55,318 bases of DNA from Verrucomicrobia bacterium 12-59-8 (GTDB taxonomy: Bacteria > Verrucomicrobiota > Verrucomicrobiae > Verrucomicrobiales > Verrucomicrobiaceae), in the NCBI GenBank assembly GCA_002279765.1, contig NCCR01000004.1:1-55318 (forward strand), written 5' to 3'. Each line of letters opens with the position of its first letter. Position 1 is the stretch's first letter. Positions 27,532 to 35,074 of this stretch are shown piece after piece. The notes under the pieces were generated by a model, which saw only the letters and a program-made list of their open reading frames with translations, was not told the DNA's origin and did no database searches. The translations under genes and the position numbers were made by a program.

Positions 27532-28932
27532 TCAGCTCCACTCCTTCAATCTTTCCGGGAAGGGGCAGTCGGCGCAGGCGGAGTCGTCTTCGAGGCAGAA
27601 GTCTTCATAGATCTGAAGCAGGCCCTGCTGATGGTGCAGTTTCTTGGTGAAGTCGCGGCCGCGCGGATCGTCGCCAAAAAGTCGCAGCACGGCGCGGCGT
27701 ACCTTTTGATTATCCAGCAGAGCGGGGAGTTCGAGATACTCGGCCCACAGGCGCGTGCGCTCCGGCACCAGCAGCGGGTAGGCGACATTGGCGAGCATTT
27801 CCTGCACCCGTGTCTCGCCAATCAAGGCAACTGGCTTTTCAGACGCCTCAGCAAGCAGGGTGTAGTGGGTGGCCCAGAAATCATGCGTGAGGGCGAGCAG
27901 GGACTCACGCCACGCCGCCTGGCTCCAGCGCGTGGCATCGGCGAGCGGCGTGATGATGGAGGACCAGGAACGCAGCAATGCGGCAAGCGCACCGAGACGG
28001 CGCTGCGGATGATTGCCGGGGCGGATGGCATTGAGCTTCCAGCGCACAAGCTGGCGGTCGTCCAGCCAGCGCCCCATGCCGCTGCGAAGTTTCCACCACT
28101 CGCTCCAGAGCTGGCGCAGGTAGGAGCGCGTGGCGGGTTCGGTGTCGTCGCTGCGGACGCTTTCGAGGAAGCCGGAGACGCCGAAGAGCCAGGCCTCGCG
28201 CTGCGTGGGATCGAGCTTGGTGATTTTCTTCAGGGGCAGCCGTTGGGTGAGAATGGCGAAGGGCTGCTGATTCCTGCGGTAACCCAGTGTCTGCGCCAGG
28301 GCCTGATAAACCGCCTGCTCGCGACCCTGCGCGGCCACGCTGCGATGCAAACGCTTCGATTTGAGATCGAGGCGATGTTGTGCGGCGGATTCGATGATGG
28401 ACTGCACCTGCGTGGTCTCCATCCCACGCAAAGGGGTGGCGCAGCGGCCCAGCCGCGCAGGAGCGAGGTGGCGCTTGGGTTTGATGCCCTCAGGCAGCAT
28501 GCTGGCGTGCAGCAGTACCTGCGGCACTTCGAGATGCTCGCTGGTGCGCGTGAAGAAACGCTCTTCCGGCGCATGCAGAAAGAGGTGCAGTACCACGCGG
28601 TTGAAGTTTTCGTTCGCGCCATGCGTGTGCCGTTCCCAGTCGCGGGCATCGGGATCCAGCTCGATGTCGCCACGCAGGGTCTGCCCGTCGATCATGATGG
28701 CGCAGCCGTTGAAGTCCGGGCCCGCGCCGGAATTCCACTCGCCAAAATCAGCGATGCGCACGGTCTTGCCATCCATGGTGGTGAATTCACTGCCAAAGGC
28801 ACCGGAAAACCACAGGCTCTGCAGTTCCATCTCTGTCATGGGCTCGGCAATACCGGGCAGCGCTTCGGCCACGCCGGAAAATACGGCGTCGCGAAAACGT
28901 GCATAGCGGTCGGCGAGCGGGAGCGGCGTCAT
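27532..28932 (-). CDS. DUF2851 family protein
   Basis: This protein has about 466 residues from the ATG at 28932 (MTPLPLADRYARF). The conserved DUF2851 features are visible: ELQSLWFSGAFGSEFTTMDG, IADFGEWNSGAGPDFNGCAI, GDIELDPDARDWERHTHG and a C-terminal CxxC-like cluster (CLEDDSACADCPFPERL). The family is common in Bacteroidota and Verrucomicrobiota. The N-terminal part looks like a PD-(D/E)XK nuclease-type core, but no function is established. It shares an operon-like spacing with the pectate lyase gene and diverges from the histidine kinase gene. Confidence 0.8.
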   Translation of the reverse strand: MTPLPLADRYARFRDAVFSGVAEALPGIAEPMTEMELQSLWFSGAFGSEFTTMDGKTVRIADFGEWNSGAGPDFNGCAIMIDGQTLRGDIELDPDARDWERHTHGANENFNRVVLHLFLHAPEERFFTRTSEHLEVPQVLLHASMLPEGIKPKRHLAPARLGRCATPLRGMETTQVQSIIESAAQHRLDLKSKRLHRSVAAQGREQAVYQALAQTLGYRRNQQPFAILTQRLPLKKITKLDPTQREAWLFGVSGFLESVRSDDTEPATRSYLRQLWSEWWKLRSGMGRWLDDRQLVRWKLNAIRPGNHPQRRLGALAALLRSWSSIITPLADATRWSQAAWRESLLALTHDFWATHYTLLAEASEKPVALIGETRVQEMLANVAYPLLVPERTRLWAEYLELPALLDNQKVRRAVLRLFGDDPRGRDFTKKLHHQQGLLQIYEDFCLEDDSACADCPFPERLKEWS

Positions 28933-29049
28933 GACGGTTGGGCGGTAAGACACCAAGGAGGGGCTGGCGCGGAATGCCACTGGATTTATGATTTCGCGAT
29001 CTTGCAGGATGAAAGTGAATCCACCTCATCCTGTGCGTATATTTTCGGC

Positions 29050-30378
29050 ATGACGATTTCCAAGTGGAAGCAAGCGGCCGTGGTGCCGGCGCTGTGCCTG
29101 CTGGCGGCAGCGGTGGGCTTGGTGCTGCTGTTTGTGGTGCGGCTGAGGGAGGTGGAGCAGCTGCGGGTGCTGGCCCATGAGGAGCAAGAGATCGGCCTGC
29201 GGTTTCACGGTGACGGTGCTGCTTTGATGCTGGACCTGCACAGCGCTGCGCTGCGACTGGGCGACGGCGAGATGAATGTCGGCAAGCAGGACCAGTACGC
29301 GGTGCTGTTTGCTCGCAACGAGGCTTTTTTCCGCCGCCCGCCAGTATCACTGACGGGCGCAGCGGCCGCTTCTCTGGAGGATGTGCAGAAGGATCTCCGC
29401 ATTTACGGCGAGCAAGTGCAGTCGTGGCTGGCGCTGCCTGACAAGGAGCGGCTCGCGGGCCTGATGCGGGCAGACGAGCCGTTTCGGGAGCTGCTACGGG
29501 ACCTTCAGGCCCTGCGGGATGCCTGCGGGTTCCGCCTGCTGGACCGAGTGAGTGAAATGCGGGACTCCATGAAGGAAATGCAGTGGCTGGTAGTGACTGC
29601 GGCTGTGGTCATGGCACCACTGTTCGGAGTACTGCTGTGGATGATCCACCGTGGTTGGATTCGGCCGCTGCAGGAGCAAGCTGCGCAGGTTGAGCATGCG
29701 AAAACAGTGCGCGATGAGATTGCCTCCCTCAGCAGCCTTGCCGCCGGGCTGGCCCATGAGATCCGCAATCCAGTCGGTGCGCTGAAAAACCGCGCCTACG
29801 CGCTGGGACTGCTGGTTGACGCCGAATTGCAGCCCAAGGTGGCGGCCCAGGTGACCAGCATGAATCGCGAGCTGGACCGGGTGGAGCACATTGTGGGTGA
29901 TTTCTTGATCTACGCCCGTCCGTCTGAACCGCGTATTATCTCCTGCTCCCTGGCAGAGCTGGTGGACGGCTTTCATCATGACCACCAGGCGGAGATGCAG
30001 CAGCGCGGGGTGCGTTTTGAATTGGGCGTCGTGGAGGACACAAATTTTCATGCCGATCCGGATCTGCTACGGCAGGCGCTGCTGAACTTGGTCCGCAATG
30101 CGACCGACGCCTGTAGCGGACGCACCGATGGGCGCGTACTGCTGGAGGCGCTGGCACTGGAGCGCCGCATCGTGCTGGCCGTGACGGACAACGGCCCCGG
30201 CGTGCCGGAAGATCTCAAGGAGCGTCTGTTCAAGCCCTTTGCCACGCTCAAGCGCGGCGGCACCGGGCTGGGGCTGACAATCAGCCGCAGCATCGCCCGC
30301 AGGCATGGGGGCGATCTGCTGCTGGCCTCCTCCACGGTGGAAGGCACTCGCTTTGAGATCCGGCTGCCACGCATTTGA
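29050..30378 (+). CDS. Membrane sensor histidine kinase
   Basis: This kinase has 442 residues. A first membrane helix (about residues 8-31) and a second (about 178-202) flank a periplasmic sensor domain of about 150 residues with no recognised fold. The DHp domain carries the phospho-acceptor His236 in LAAGLAHEIRNPVGALKN. The ATPase domain has the N box LLNLVRNATDAC, G1 DNGPGVPEDLK and G2 GGTGLGLTISRSIARRHGG. The start at 29050 is the first ATG that gives a proper membrane helix; the frame is open far upstream only because of overlap with genes on the other strand. Ten bases separate it from the response regulator gene, so the two surely form one two-component system. Confidence 0.93.
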   Translation: MTISKWKQAAVVPALCLLAAAVGLVLLFVVRLREVEQLRVLAHEEQEIGLRFHGDGAALMLDLHSAALRLGDGEMNVGKQDQYAVLFARNEAFFRRPPVSLTGAAAASLEDVQKDLRIYGEQVQSWLALPDKERLAGLMRADEPFRELLRDLQALRDACGFRLLDRVSEMRDSMKEMQWLVVTAAVVMAPLFGVLLWMIHRGWIRPLQEQAAQVEHAKTVRDEIASLSSLAAGLAHEIRNPVGALKNRAYALGLLVDAELQPKVAAQVTSMNRELDRVEHIVGDFLIYARPSEPRIISCSLAELVDGFHHDHQAEMQQRGVRFELGVVEDTNFHADPDLLRQALLNLVRNATDACSGRTDGRVLLEALALERRIVLAVTDNGPGVPEDLKERLFKPFATLKRGGTGLGLTISRSIARRHGGDLLLASSTVEGTRFEIRLPRI

Positions 30379-30387
30379 GGTGCTTGC

Positions 30388-31842
30388 ATGATGGAGGGGA
30401 CGGCAGCACCATGCCGCATGTCTGAACACAGCGCACGGCTGCTGCTGATCGATGATGACGACGATTTCGCTTCGTCGCTCCTCACCGTGCTGGAGACGAG
30501 CGGCCATCTGGTGCAGCGCGCCAGCGATGGCACCACGGGAATCCAGATGGCCATGACGGAGCCGTTTGATGTGGTGATCTGCGACATTCGCATGCCCGGC
30601 ATCGGCGGCATGGAGGTGCTGCAGAAACTGCACGTGGCGAAGCCACGGCTGCCGGTGATTCTGATGACGGCCTTCACCACCACCGAACGCGCCATCGAGT
30701 CGATGAAGGCGGGCGCTTTCGACTACCTGCTGAAGCCGTTTGATCCGCCTGAGATGCTGCGGGTTCTCGAGCGTGCGCTGCACATGACCTACGCATCTGC
30801 ACGGCCCGTGCCGCTGCGTGAAGGGGAAACCGGGAAGGCGGCGCTCATCGGCCGCAGCCGCGCGATGCAGGAAGTCTTCAAGCAGCTGGGAAGCTATGCC
30901 GCCACCCCGGTGCCGGTGCTGATTCTGGGAGAGACCGGCACTGGCAAGGAACTCGTCGCCCGTGCGCTGCATCTGCACAGCAGCCGCGCCGACCAGCCGT
31001 TCGTAGCGGTGAACTGCGCGGCTATTCCGGAGAACCTGATCGAAAGCGAGCTGTTTGGGCATGAGAAGGGCTCCTTCACTCACGCGGTGGCGCGTCGGGC
31101 GGGGCGCTTTGAGCAGGCGCAGGGCGGCACCTTGTTTTTGGATGAGATTGGCGACATCCCGACGCCAGTGCAGGCGAAGCTGCTGCGTGTGCTGCAGGAG
31201 AGGCGTGTCAGCCGCGTGGGTGGCAGCCAGGAGCTGGTGCTCGATGTGCGCGTCATCACCGCGACCCACCGCGATCTGACCGCCATGATCAAGAAGGGTG
31301 AGTTTCGAGAAGATCTACTTTACCGTCTGAACGGCGCCGTGCTGCGACTGCCGCCGTTGCGGGAACGTATTGAGGACATCACGCCGCTGACCCGGCATTT
31401 CCTGGCCAAGGTGGCGGGGCAGCTCGGCATCGCGGAGCCCGCCATCGAGCGTGAGGCGCTGGAGGTGCTCAAGCAGCACCGCTGGACCGGCAACGTGCGC
31501 GAACTGGAAAATGCGTCCCGCACCCTGCTCATCGAAGCGCGCGGATTCCCCATCTCGGCGGAGATGGTACGTACTTTGCTCGCATCACCACCGGTGGAGT
31601 TACCGGCGCGCACGATTGCTGAACTGGTGGAGTCGAGTCTCCATGCCGCTCAGTCGGGCGCGCTGCCCAGCGGTGCGTTGAACGCAACTATGGAGACGAT
31701 GGAACAGGCGCTCTATTCCAGCGCCCTGCGGCTCGCAGCTGGCAATCAAAGCCAGGTGGCCGAATGGCTTGGCGTCTCCCGTGTCACGGTACGAGAGAAG
31801 CTGGACCGCTATGACCTGCTGCCCAAACGTACAAAAAAGTAA
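30388..31842 (+). CDS. Sigma-54-dependent response regulator (NtrC family)
   Basis: This protein has 484 residues. The receiver domain (about 18-135) has its phospho-acceptor Asp66 in VVICDIRMPG and the switch residues LMTAF and KPF. The AAA+ domain has Walker A GETGTGKE near residue 181 and FLDEIGDIP. The sigma-54 contact loop, usually GAFTGA, reads GSFTHA here (about 228-233), an unusual Gly-to-His change. The C-terminal Fis-type helix-turn-helix is NQSQVAEWLGVSRVTVREKL (about 453-472). It should activate sigma-54 promoters by ATP hydrolysis. A GAGG site lies eight bases before the ATG at 30388; 30418 is an alternative. A candidate target promoter lies just downstream (31989-32004). Confidence 0.93.
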   Translation: MMEGTAAPCRMSEHSARLLLIDDDDDFASSLLTVLETSGHLVQRASDGTTGIQMAMTEPFDVVICDIRMPGIGGMEVLQKLHVAKPRLPVILMTAFTTTERAIESMKAGAFDYLLKPFDPPEMLRVLERALHMTYASARPVPLREGETGKAALIGRSRAMQEVFKQLGSYAATPVPVLILGETGTGKELVARALHLHSSRADQPFVAVNCAAIPENLIESELFGHEKGSFTHAVARRAGRFEQAQGGTLFLDEIGDIPTPVQAKLLRVLQERRVSRVGGSQELVLDVRVITATHRDLTAMIKKGEFREDLLYRLNGAVLRLPPLRERIEDITPLTRHFLAKVAGQLGIAEPAIEREALEVLKQHRWTGNVRELENASRTLLIEARGFPISAEMVRTLLASPPVELPARTIAELVESSLHAAQSGALPSGALNATMETMEQALYSSALRLAAGNQSQVAEWLGVSRVTVREKLDRYDLLPKRTKK

Positions 31843-31862
31843 TCTCACTGGGGCTGGTTTCC

Positions 31863-31901
31863 GCTTTGAAAGTTTACAAAAGGTGCTTTGAAACTTTACA
31901 A
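31863..31901 (+). repeat. Two 17-bp direct repeats, candidate upstream activator sites
   Basis: GCTTTGAAAGTTTACAA at 31863-31879 is repeated with one mismatch as GCTTTGAAACTTTACAA at 31885-31901. The period is 22 bp, about two helical turns, so both would face the same side of the DNA. Each has a loose TTTG-N8-CAA dyad. They lie about 120-145 bp upstream of the predicted start of the sigma-54 promoter at 31989-32004, the normal place for enhancer sites bound by NtrC-type regulators. The regulator encoded immediately upstream is the obvious candidate to bind them. Confidence 0.65.
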
Positions 31902-31988
31902 TACGGCTGTGGAAAGCGGCCGATGCGAATTGCCCAAAAGCCGTTGGAGCCCAGGGAAATCAGGGCTTCCAGCGTGTGACAATGCTGC

Positions 31989-32004
31989 TGGCATGAAACT
32001 GGCA
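31989..32004 (+). promoter_or_regulatory. Sigma-54 (-24/-12) promoter of small secreted gene
   Basis: The sequence TGGCATGAAACTGGCA matches the sigma-54 consensus TGGCACG-N4-TTGCA at all but two positions. The invariant GG (31990-31991) and GC (32002-32003) have the required spacing. Transcription should start near 32014, giving a leader of about 98 nt before the ATG at 32112. This leader is conserved in the broken paralogue at 11126. Confidence 0.65.
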
Positions 32005-32111
32005 ATATTAATCGGGGCAATCCAGGAACGCTTCATCGCGGCAACCAACGCAAGAGTCGTTTCCAGGATGAGATTCTAATCCAACCAACCCAACAATAGA
32101 CAATACCAGCC

Positions 32112-32345
32112 ATGAAAACAAAGCTCATACTTGCCGCCCTGATGGCCTCTGCCGTCGTTGCTCAGGCGACACCCGCCATCACCCCAGCCAAAGTCAAGGC
32201 TCCGCTGCACATCGGCCAGATAAAGGGCGTCTTCCACAAGATTGCCCAGAAGCCCAGCGCAGCCCCTGTCGCTCCTGGCGGCCAAAAGGTAGCTGCAGCA
32301 GGTCCGTTCCTTAATCATCCAGAGTCCGCTCCTGGCCCGCACTAA
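32112..32345 (+). CDS. Small secreted protein of unknown function
   Basis: This protein has 77 residues. A clear signal peptide (MKTKLILAALMASAVVAQA) leaves a mature peptide of about 58 residues rich in Ala, Pro, Lys and His, with the stretch KVKAPLHIGQIKGVF and the tail NHPESAPGPH. I do not recognise a family. It is preceded by a sigma-54 promoter, lies directly after a kinase/sigma-54 activator pair, and is followed by a hairpin terminator, so it looks like a single-gene target of that system. A broken paralogue with matching leader and terminator lies at 10858-11126 in the opposite orientation. Confidence 0.75.
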   Translation: MKTKLILAALMASAVVAQATPAITPAKVKAPLHIGQIKGVFHKIAQKPSAAPVAPGGQKVAAAGPFLNHPESAPGPH

Positions 32346-32408
32346 GAGGTGCCATCAGCCGTCACAGCTAGTGTGAGAAGACTGCTCATGTGCAGCCCGA
32401 CACAGCAG

Positions 32409-32437
32409 AAGGCCGCCGCCGCAGAGCCGGCGGCCTT
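32409..32437 (+). terminator. Hairpin terminator of small secreted gene
   Basis: A 10-bp perfect stem (AAGGCCGCCG / CGGCGGCCTT) closes a 9-base loop, 63 bases after the stop of the small secreted gene. The following bases (ATCATTG) hold few T, so termination may be weak. It is homologous to the hairpin at 10765-10793; the sequence just before both (GTGTGAGA then GACTGCTCATG) is also shared. Confidence 0.6.
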
Positions 32438-32439
32438 AT

Positions 32440-32584
32440 CATTGAGTAAATGAAGAGGCTGTGATCAGGCTTTATCCTGTCCGTGCCATCGACGGTAGAG
32501 ATAGGATAGAAATGGTCTTGAAGGCCGAGCTGATCCAGCCAGGAGCCGTCCGCACCCCCAACATTGCAACTGGGATGGTTCTAA
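32440..32584 (-). pseudogene. Remnant of a HAD hydrolase gene, paralogue of 10103-10762
   Basis: Read on the minus strand, this stretch gives SWLDQLGLQDHF and ISTVDGTDRIKPDHSLF, matching SWMDQLGLHDHF and ISTVDDTGKVKPDPSLF of the intact HAD gene at 10103; the DNA agrees at about 80% over nearly 100 bases. The 3' third of the gene is deleted, so the KPDHSLF motif runs almost directly into the shared terminator hairpin. The 5' half is missing and is replaced by the deleted insertion sequence that begins at 32585. It cannot make a functional enzyme. Its position facing the small secreted gene mirrors the arrangement at 10.1-11.1 kb. Confidence 0.75.
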
Positions 32585-33267
32585 TTTTACTTTGGTAAGT
32601 CATCGAGGGTTTCATAAAATCCATCGGGAGGTCTTTGATTGCGACCTGCGGAGTCGATGGAGTTTTGTCGCTTTCGATGACGGTGCTGAAGTTGCTCCAT
32701 GACACTCTCCGGCGTGACGGCCGCTGCGGGTAGCTAGTGGCGCAGCAGTTCGACGATGTCCGCAGTGCTCAGCAGCGGATGGGCCTGCGTGTGCAGCATG
32801 CGTTCATGGAGCTGGAACTTCATGGCCAGCTTCACCAGGGCCATGTGGTGATGCCACGCCAGCCAGCCGCGGGTCTGATAGTCGGCCAGGCCCAGCGAAC
32901 TCTTCGCATCCTGGAAGCCGCGCTCCATGAAATACCGTGCGCAGGCCATCGCCACGATCTGCGCGAGCTGGGTATCCGCCGGCGCGTTGCTCAGCGTCCA
33001 GGAGGTCTTCCCGGCATGTCCCTAGGCGTCGAGCGTGCTCGGAGCCGTTGTGGGTCGCAGTTCGGAACAGCGAAGTGGCACTGTTGCAAAAGGCGGCAAA
33101 GCGTTGTGCGACGGCAAAAAGAGATCCTGACGCGGGGTCATTTTTAGAAGGCTGGTGTGCCTTCGCGCTGCTTCTATCGCAATGCTCCAACACGAACCAT
33201 CCGCCCCCCTGATTATCCTCGCTTACCAACTCAGGCTAGCCAAACCTCAGAACTTACCAAAGTAGAA
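32585..33267 (-). mobile_element. Deleted insertion sequence (IS701-like), copy 2
   Basis: This 683-bp element has the same 16-bp terminal inverted repeats as copy 1; the left end (32585-32600) has one mismatch, the right end (33252-33267) is perfect. It keeps the same C-terminal transposase remnant (YFMERGFQDAKSSLGLADYQ) with an early stop in LLRH, and the same internal deletion. It carries about 20 extra bases near the left end (after GTAAGTCATCG) that copy 1 lacks, plus scattered changes. The flanks CTAA and ATAC do not match, and each side abuts a truncated gene (HAD remnant, DUF559 remnant), so the site was probably reshaped by a deletion or recombination after insertion. Confidence 0.8.
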
Positions 33268-33541
33268 ATACGTCCTCGATTTCTACTGCGCGGATTTGAA
33301 GCTCGCAACCGAACTGGATGGTGGACAGCACAACACCACCGAAGGAAAGCGGCACGACGAAGAAAGAGAAGCGTTTTTGCGATCTCAAGGCATCGAGACA
33401 CTGCGATTCACGAATGACGAAATGATGCGGCACACCGACAGCGTGATGAACGTGATCTGGAATCGAACCGCCTTCACTCCGCAAAGCTGCCCGTTTGCAG
33501 AAACCGATGCACTGCACGGAAAACGGCGGGATGGAAAATAA
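33268..33541 (+). pseudogene. 5'-truncated DUF559 (endonuclease-like) gene
   Basis: Starting right at the edge of the deleted insertion sequence, the frame reads YVLDFYCADLKLATELDGGQ and continues through EEREAFLRSQGIETLRFTNDEMMR, the core of DUF559 proteins, which share the PD-(D/E)XK/very-short-patch-repair nuclease fold. The N-terminal third is missing. The last codons overlap the 3' end of the lipase gene on the other strand. A short version starting at TTG 33296 could be translated but would lack part of the core. It is most likely a dead fragment left by the insertion. Confidence 0.6.
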
Positions 33542-34145
33542 TGGTCGCATGATTCGCCGGCAGCAGCGTGAAGTCGGCCTCGCCTTCTCCATGCGAACTC
33601 GCGATGGTGACGATACCATCGGATTCCGGGCCGAGCAGATGCCGAAAAACCGGCAGCGTGTTCTTGTCTCCCATGATGATGCCCGTATCAGGTGGCAGCG
33701 GCCCCAGCTTGTTCGGCGTGCTGCCAGCATCCGTGCCGAGTTCCGCTGACACGGGTCCCAGCCACCAGCGCACCCAGCCCCTCTGGCGCAGTTCATCAAT
33801 GATCTGGCTGCCCTGATTGGGCGGTGCCAGCAGCACTGCACGCCCCAGCGGAAACGCCGGATCACGCTGCGCCGCCCACGCACGAAACACGATGCCACCG
33901 AGGGAGTGCGTGACGAAATGCACCCGCGCGCCCTCTGCAATCTCCAGTCGTTCCAAAGCTGGATTCAGATGCTGCTGCACCGCCTCTGCTATCGAAACGC
34001 AGCGCGATGGATAGCCGATGCTCTTCACCCGATAACCACAATACCTCAACCACAACCCCACCAACGACATGCTCAACCGGGAACGCCCGAGGCCGTGGAT
34101 GAGGACGACGGTGTGGGTGGGTGAAGATGTTGAATTGCCCTTCAT
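33474..34145 (-). CDS. Alpha/beta hydrolase, lipase/esterase-like
   Basis: This protein has about 223 residues from the ATG at 34145 (MKGNSTSSPTHTVVLIHG). The HGLGRS oxyanion region, nucleophile elbow VTHSLGGIVFRAWA, a later acidic region (LGPESDGIVTIAS) and a histidine in LLPANHATIIFHP give a plausible Ser-Asp-His triad. There is no signal peptide, so it should act in the cytosol. The start overlaps the stop of the toxin gene (ATGA at 34142-34145), so it is the third gene of a tightly overlapping set with the toxin and antitoxin. A lipase in such a set is unusual. Confidence 0.8.
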   Translation of the reverse strand: MKGNSTSSPTHTVVLIHGLGRSRLSMSLVGLWLRYCGYRVKSIGYPSRCVSIAEAVQQHLNPALERLEIAEGARVHFVTHSLGGIVFRAWAAQRDPAFPLGRAVLLAPPNQGSQIIDELRQRGWVRWWLGPVSAELGTDAGSTPNKLGPLPPDTGIIMGDKNTLPVFRHLLGPESDGIVTIASSHGEGEADFTLLPANHATIIFHPAVFRAVHRFLQTGSFAE

Positions 34146-34453
34146 GGCATTCGATTGCGAAGTTCGTTCCACCATTCTTCCGGATCGCGCCGAATGTCAG
34201 CCACTCCAATGATGACAATGCCACGCGGTTCTGGAACGTCGAACAAGGCGAGCCTGCGGCGCTTAATCAAAAGGCGTCGAACAGGAAACCTCCAGTTGGG
34301 AGCCAGGCGGGGGAACTGGGTCAGCAAGATCGTAGCTGTCTCAACCTGTGTCAGTAATTCCACCCCACTGCCTTCAATGTTATCATCGGCTTCAGCAAAG
34401 AAACGTTGCATGTCGGCCTCGCCAGCCCACGTCCAGACGACATCCTGTTTCAT
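34142..34453 (-). CDS. RelE/ParE-family toxin
   Basis: This protein has 103 residues and fits the size and pattern of ParE/RelE-type toxins: an N-terminal helical part (EADMQRFFAEADD), a long basic strand (RRLLIKRRRLALFDV) and a C-terminal strand/helix (GIVIIGVADIRRDPEEWW) similar to other family members that follow TIGR02574 antitoxins. RelE types cut mRNA on the ribosome and ParE types poison gyrase; which applies cannot be told. It overlaps the antitoxin stop by four bases (34450-34453) and the lipase start by four bases. Confidence 0.75.
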   Translation of the reverse strand: MKQDVVWTWAGEADMQRFFAEADDNIEGSGVELLTQVETATILLTQFPRLAPNWRFPVRRLLIKRRRLALFDVPEPRGIVIIGVADIRRDPEEWWNELRNRMP

Positions 34454-34668
34454 GTGCGAGAAGCGACGATACGAGCTTTGACCTCACTCCAAGAAGACAC
34501 CCGATCTGGATGTTGCTGATATTCCTGCCAACGCTGTTCCACGAATTCGGCCAAGGCTGGATTATCATCGGGCGTGTCGTCCATGACATCTTTCCAAAGC
34601 TTCACCATGAGAGTCATCTTGTCCTCGTCAGGCAGTGGCGCGAGTCCTGGGAAGCGTTCGGCTATCAT
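34450..34668 (-). CDS. Addiction-module antitoxin (TIGR02574-like)
   Basis: This protein has 72 residues. The layout is that of the putative addiction-module component family: an N-terminal helical segment (DEDKMTLMVKLWKDVMDD), then NPALAEFVEQRWQEYQQHPD and the C-terminal SSWSEVKARI motif that binds the toxin. It precedes the toxin and overlaps it by four bases, the classical antitoxin-first order. Nine bases upstream lies the end of a frameshifted unknown gene. Confidence 0.8.
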   Translation of the reverse strand: MIAERFPGLAPLPDEDKMTLMVKLWKDVMDDTPDDNPALAEFVEQRWQEYQQHPDRVSSWSEVKARIVASRT

Positions 34669-34677
34669 GCTTGAAAA

Positions 34678-35042
34678 TTATGGTATCAGCAGTGCAGAGT
34701 CAATCCCCGACGGCTTGTCCTTGGTCTTCTGGTATTCAATCCACTCAAGCACGGCTCGGATGCGTTTGTCCGCAGCACCGTCGATGGCAGTCGCAAACGA
34801 AATGACGGCATCGACGGTGGCAAGGAATCGAATCGTTTCATCCGTTCCAAAAACAACATCAAGACCCACATCATCCCGACCCAGAACTGCCACACATACA
34901 TAACCGAATGCGCCATCCTGCGGCGGAGCTTTCTTCGAGCTCGCGCTCCTGCTTTCGTCCTTCCAGCAGGGTGACGCCCTTTTGAAACCACGCTTCGCCG
35001 CTGGCCTCGTCTTCGAGACGTGGTTCCAAATCTGTGCTCATC
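34678..35042 (-). pseudogene. Unknown small gene, apparently frameshifted
   Basis: The ATG at 35042 opens MSTDLEPRLEDEASGEAWFQ and continues to about residue 40 (ERELEESS). The same protein-like character then continues in another frame with QDGAFGYVCVAVLGRDDVG, TIRFLATVDAVISFATAIDG and IRAVLEWIEYQKTKDK, ending at 34678. The switch lies near 34915-34935. Joined, this would be about 120 residues of a soluble, unrecognised protein. A GTG at 34893 could start the second part alone (71 residues). Only nine bases separate it from the antitoxin gene, so it looks like the first gene of that operon. Confidence 0.45.
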
Positions 35043-35048
35043 GGCAAA

Positions 35049-35074
35049 CCGGTTGCGGAGCAACCGGGCTTTTT
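35049..35074. terminator. Hairpin before the toxin/antitoxin operon
   Basis: An 8-bp stem (CCGGTTGC / GCAACCGG) with a 3-base loop at 35049-35067 is followed by GCTTTTT on the plus strand. On the minus strand, the direction of both neighbouring genes, it has only three T after it and ends about seven bases before the ATG at 35042. It may be a bidirectional terminator behind the large gene at 35074, or a structure masking the start of the next gene. Confidence 0.45.

Noticed and set aside
26290..30378. A plus-strand open frame of 1,362 codons
   Set aside because: Its first 2.7 kb is the antisense of the pectate lyase and DUF2851 genes; only the last 442 codons (from 29050) are a real gene, the histidine kinase.
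31888..32079. A 63-codon frame upstream of the small secreted gene
   Set aside because: It overlaps the repeats and the sigma-54 promoter, has no homologue-like features, and is better explained as a control region.
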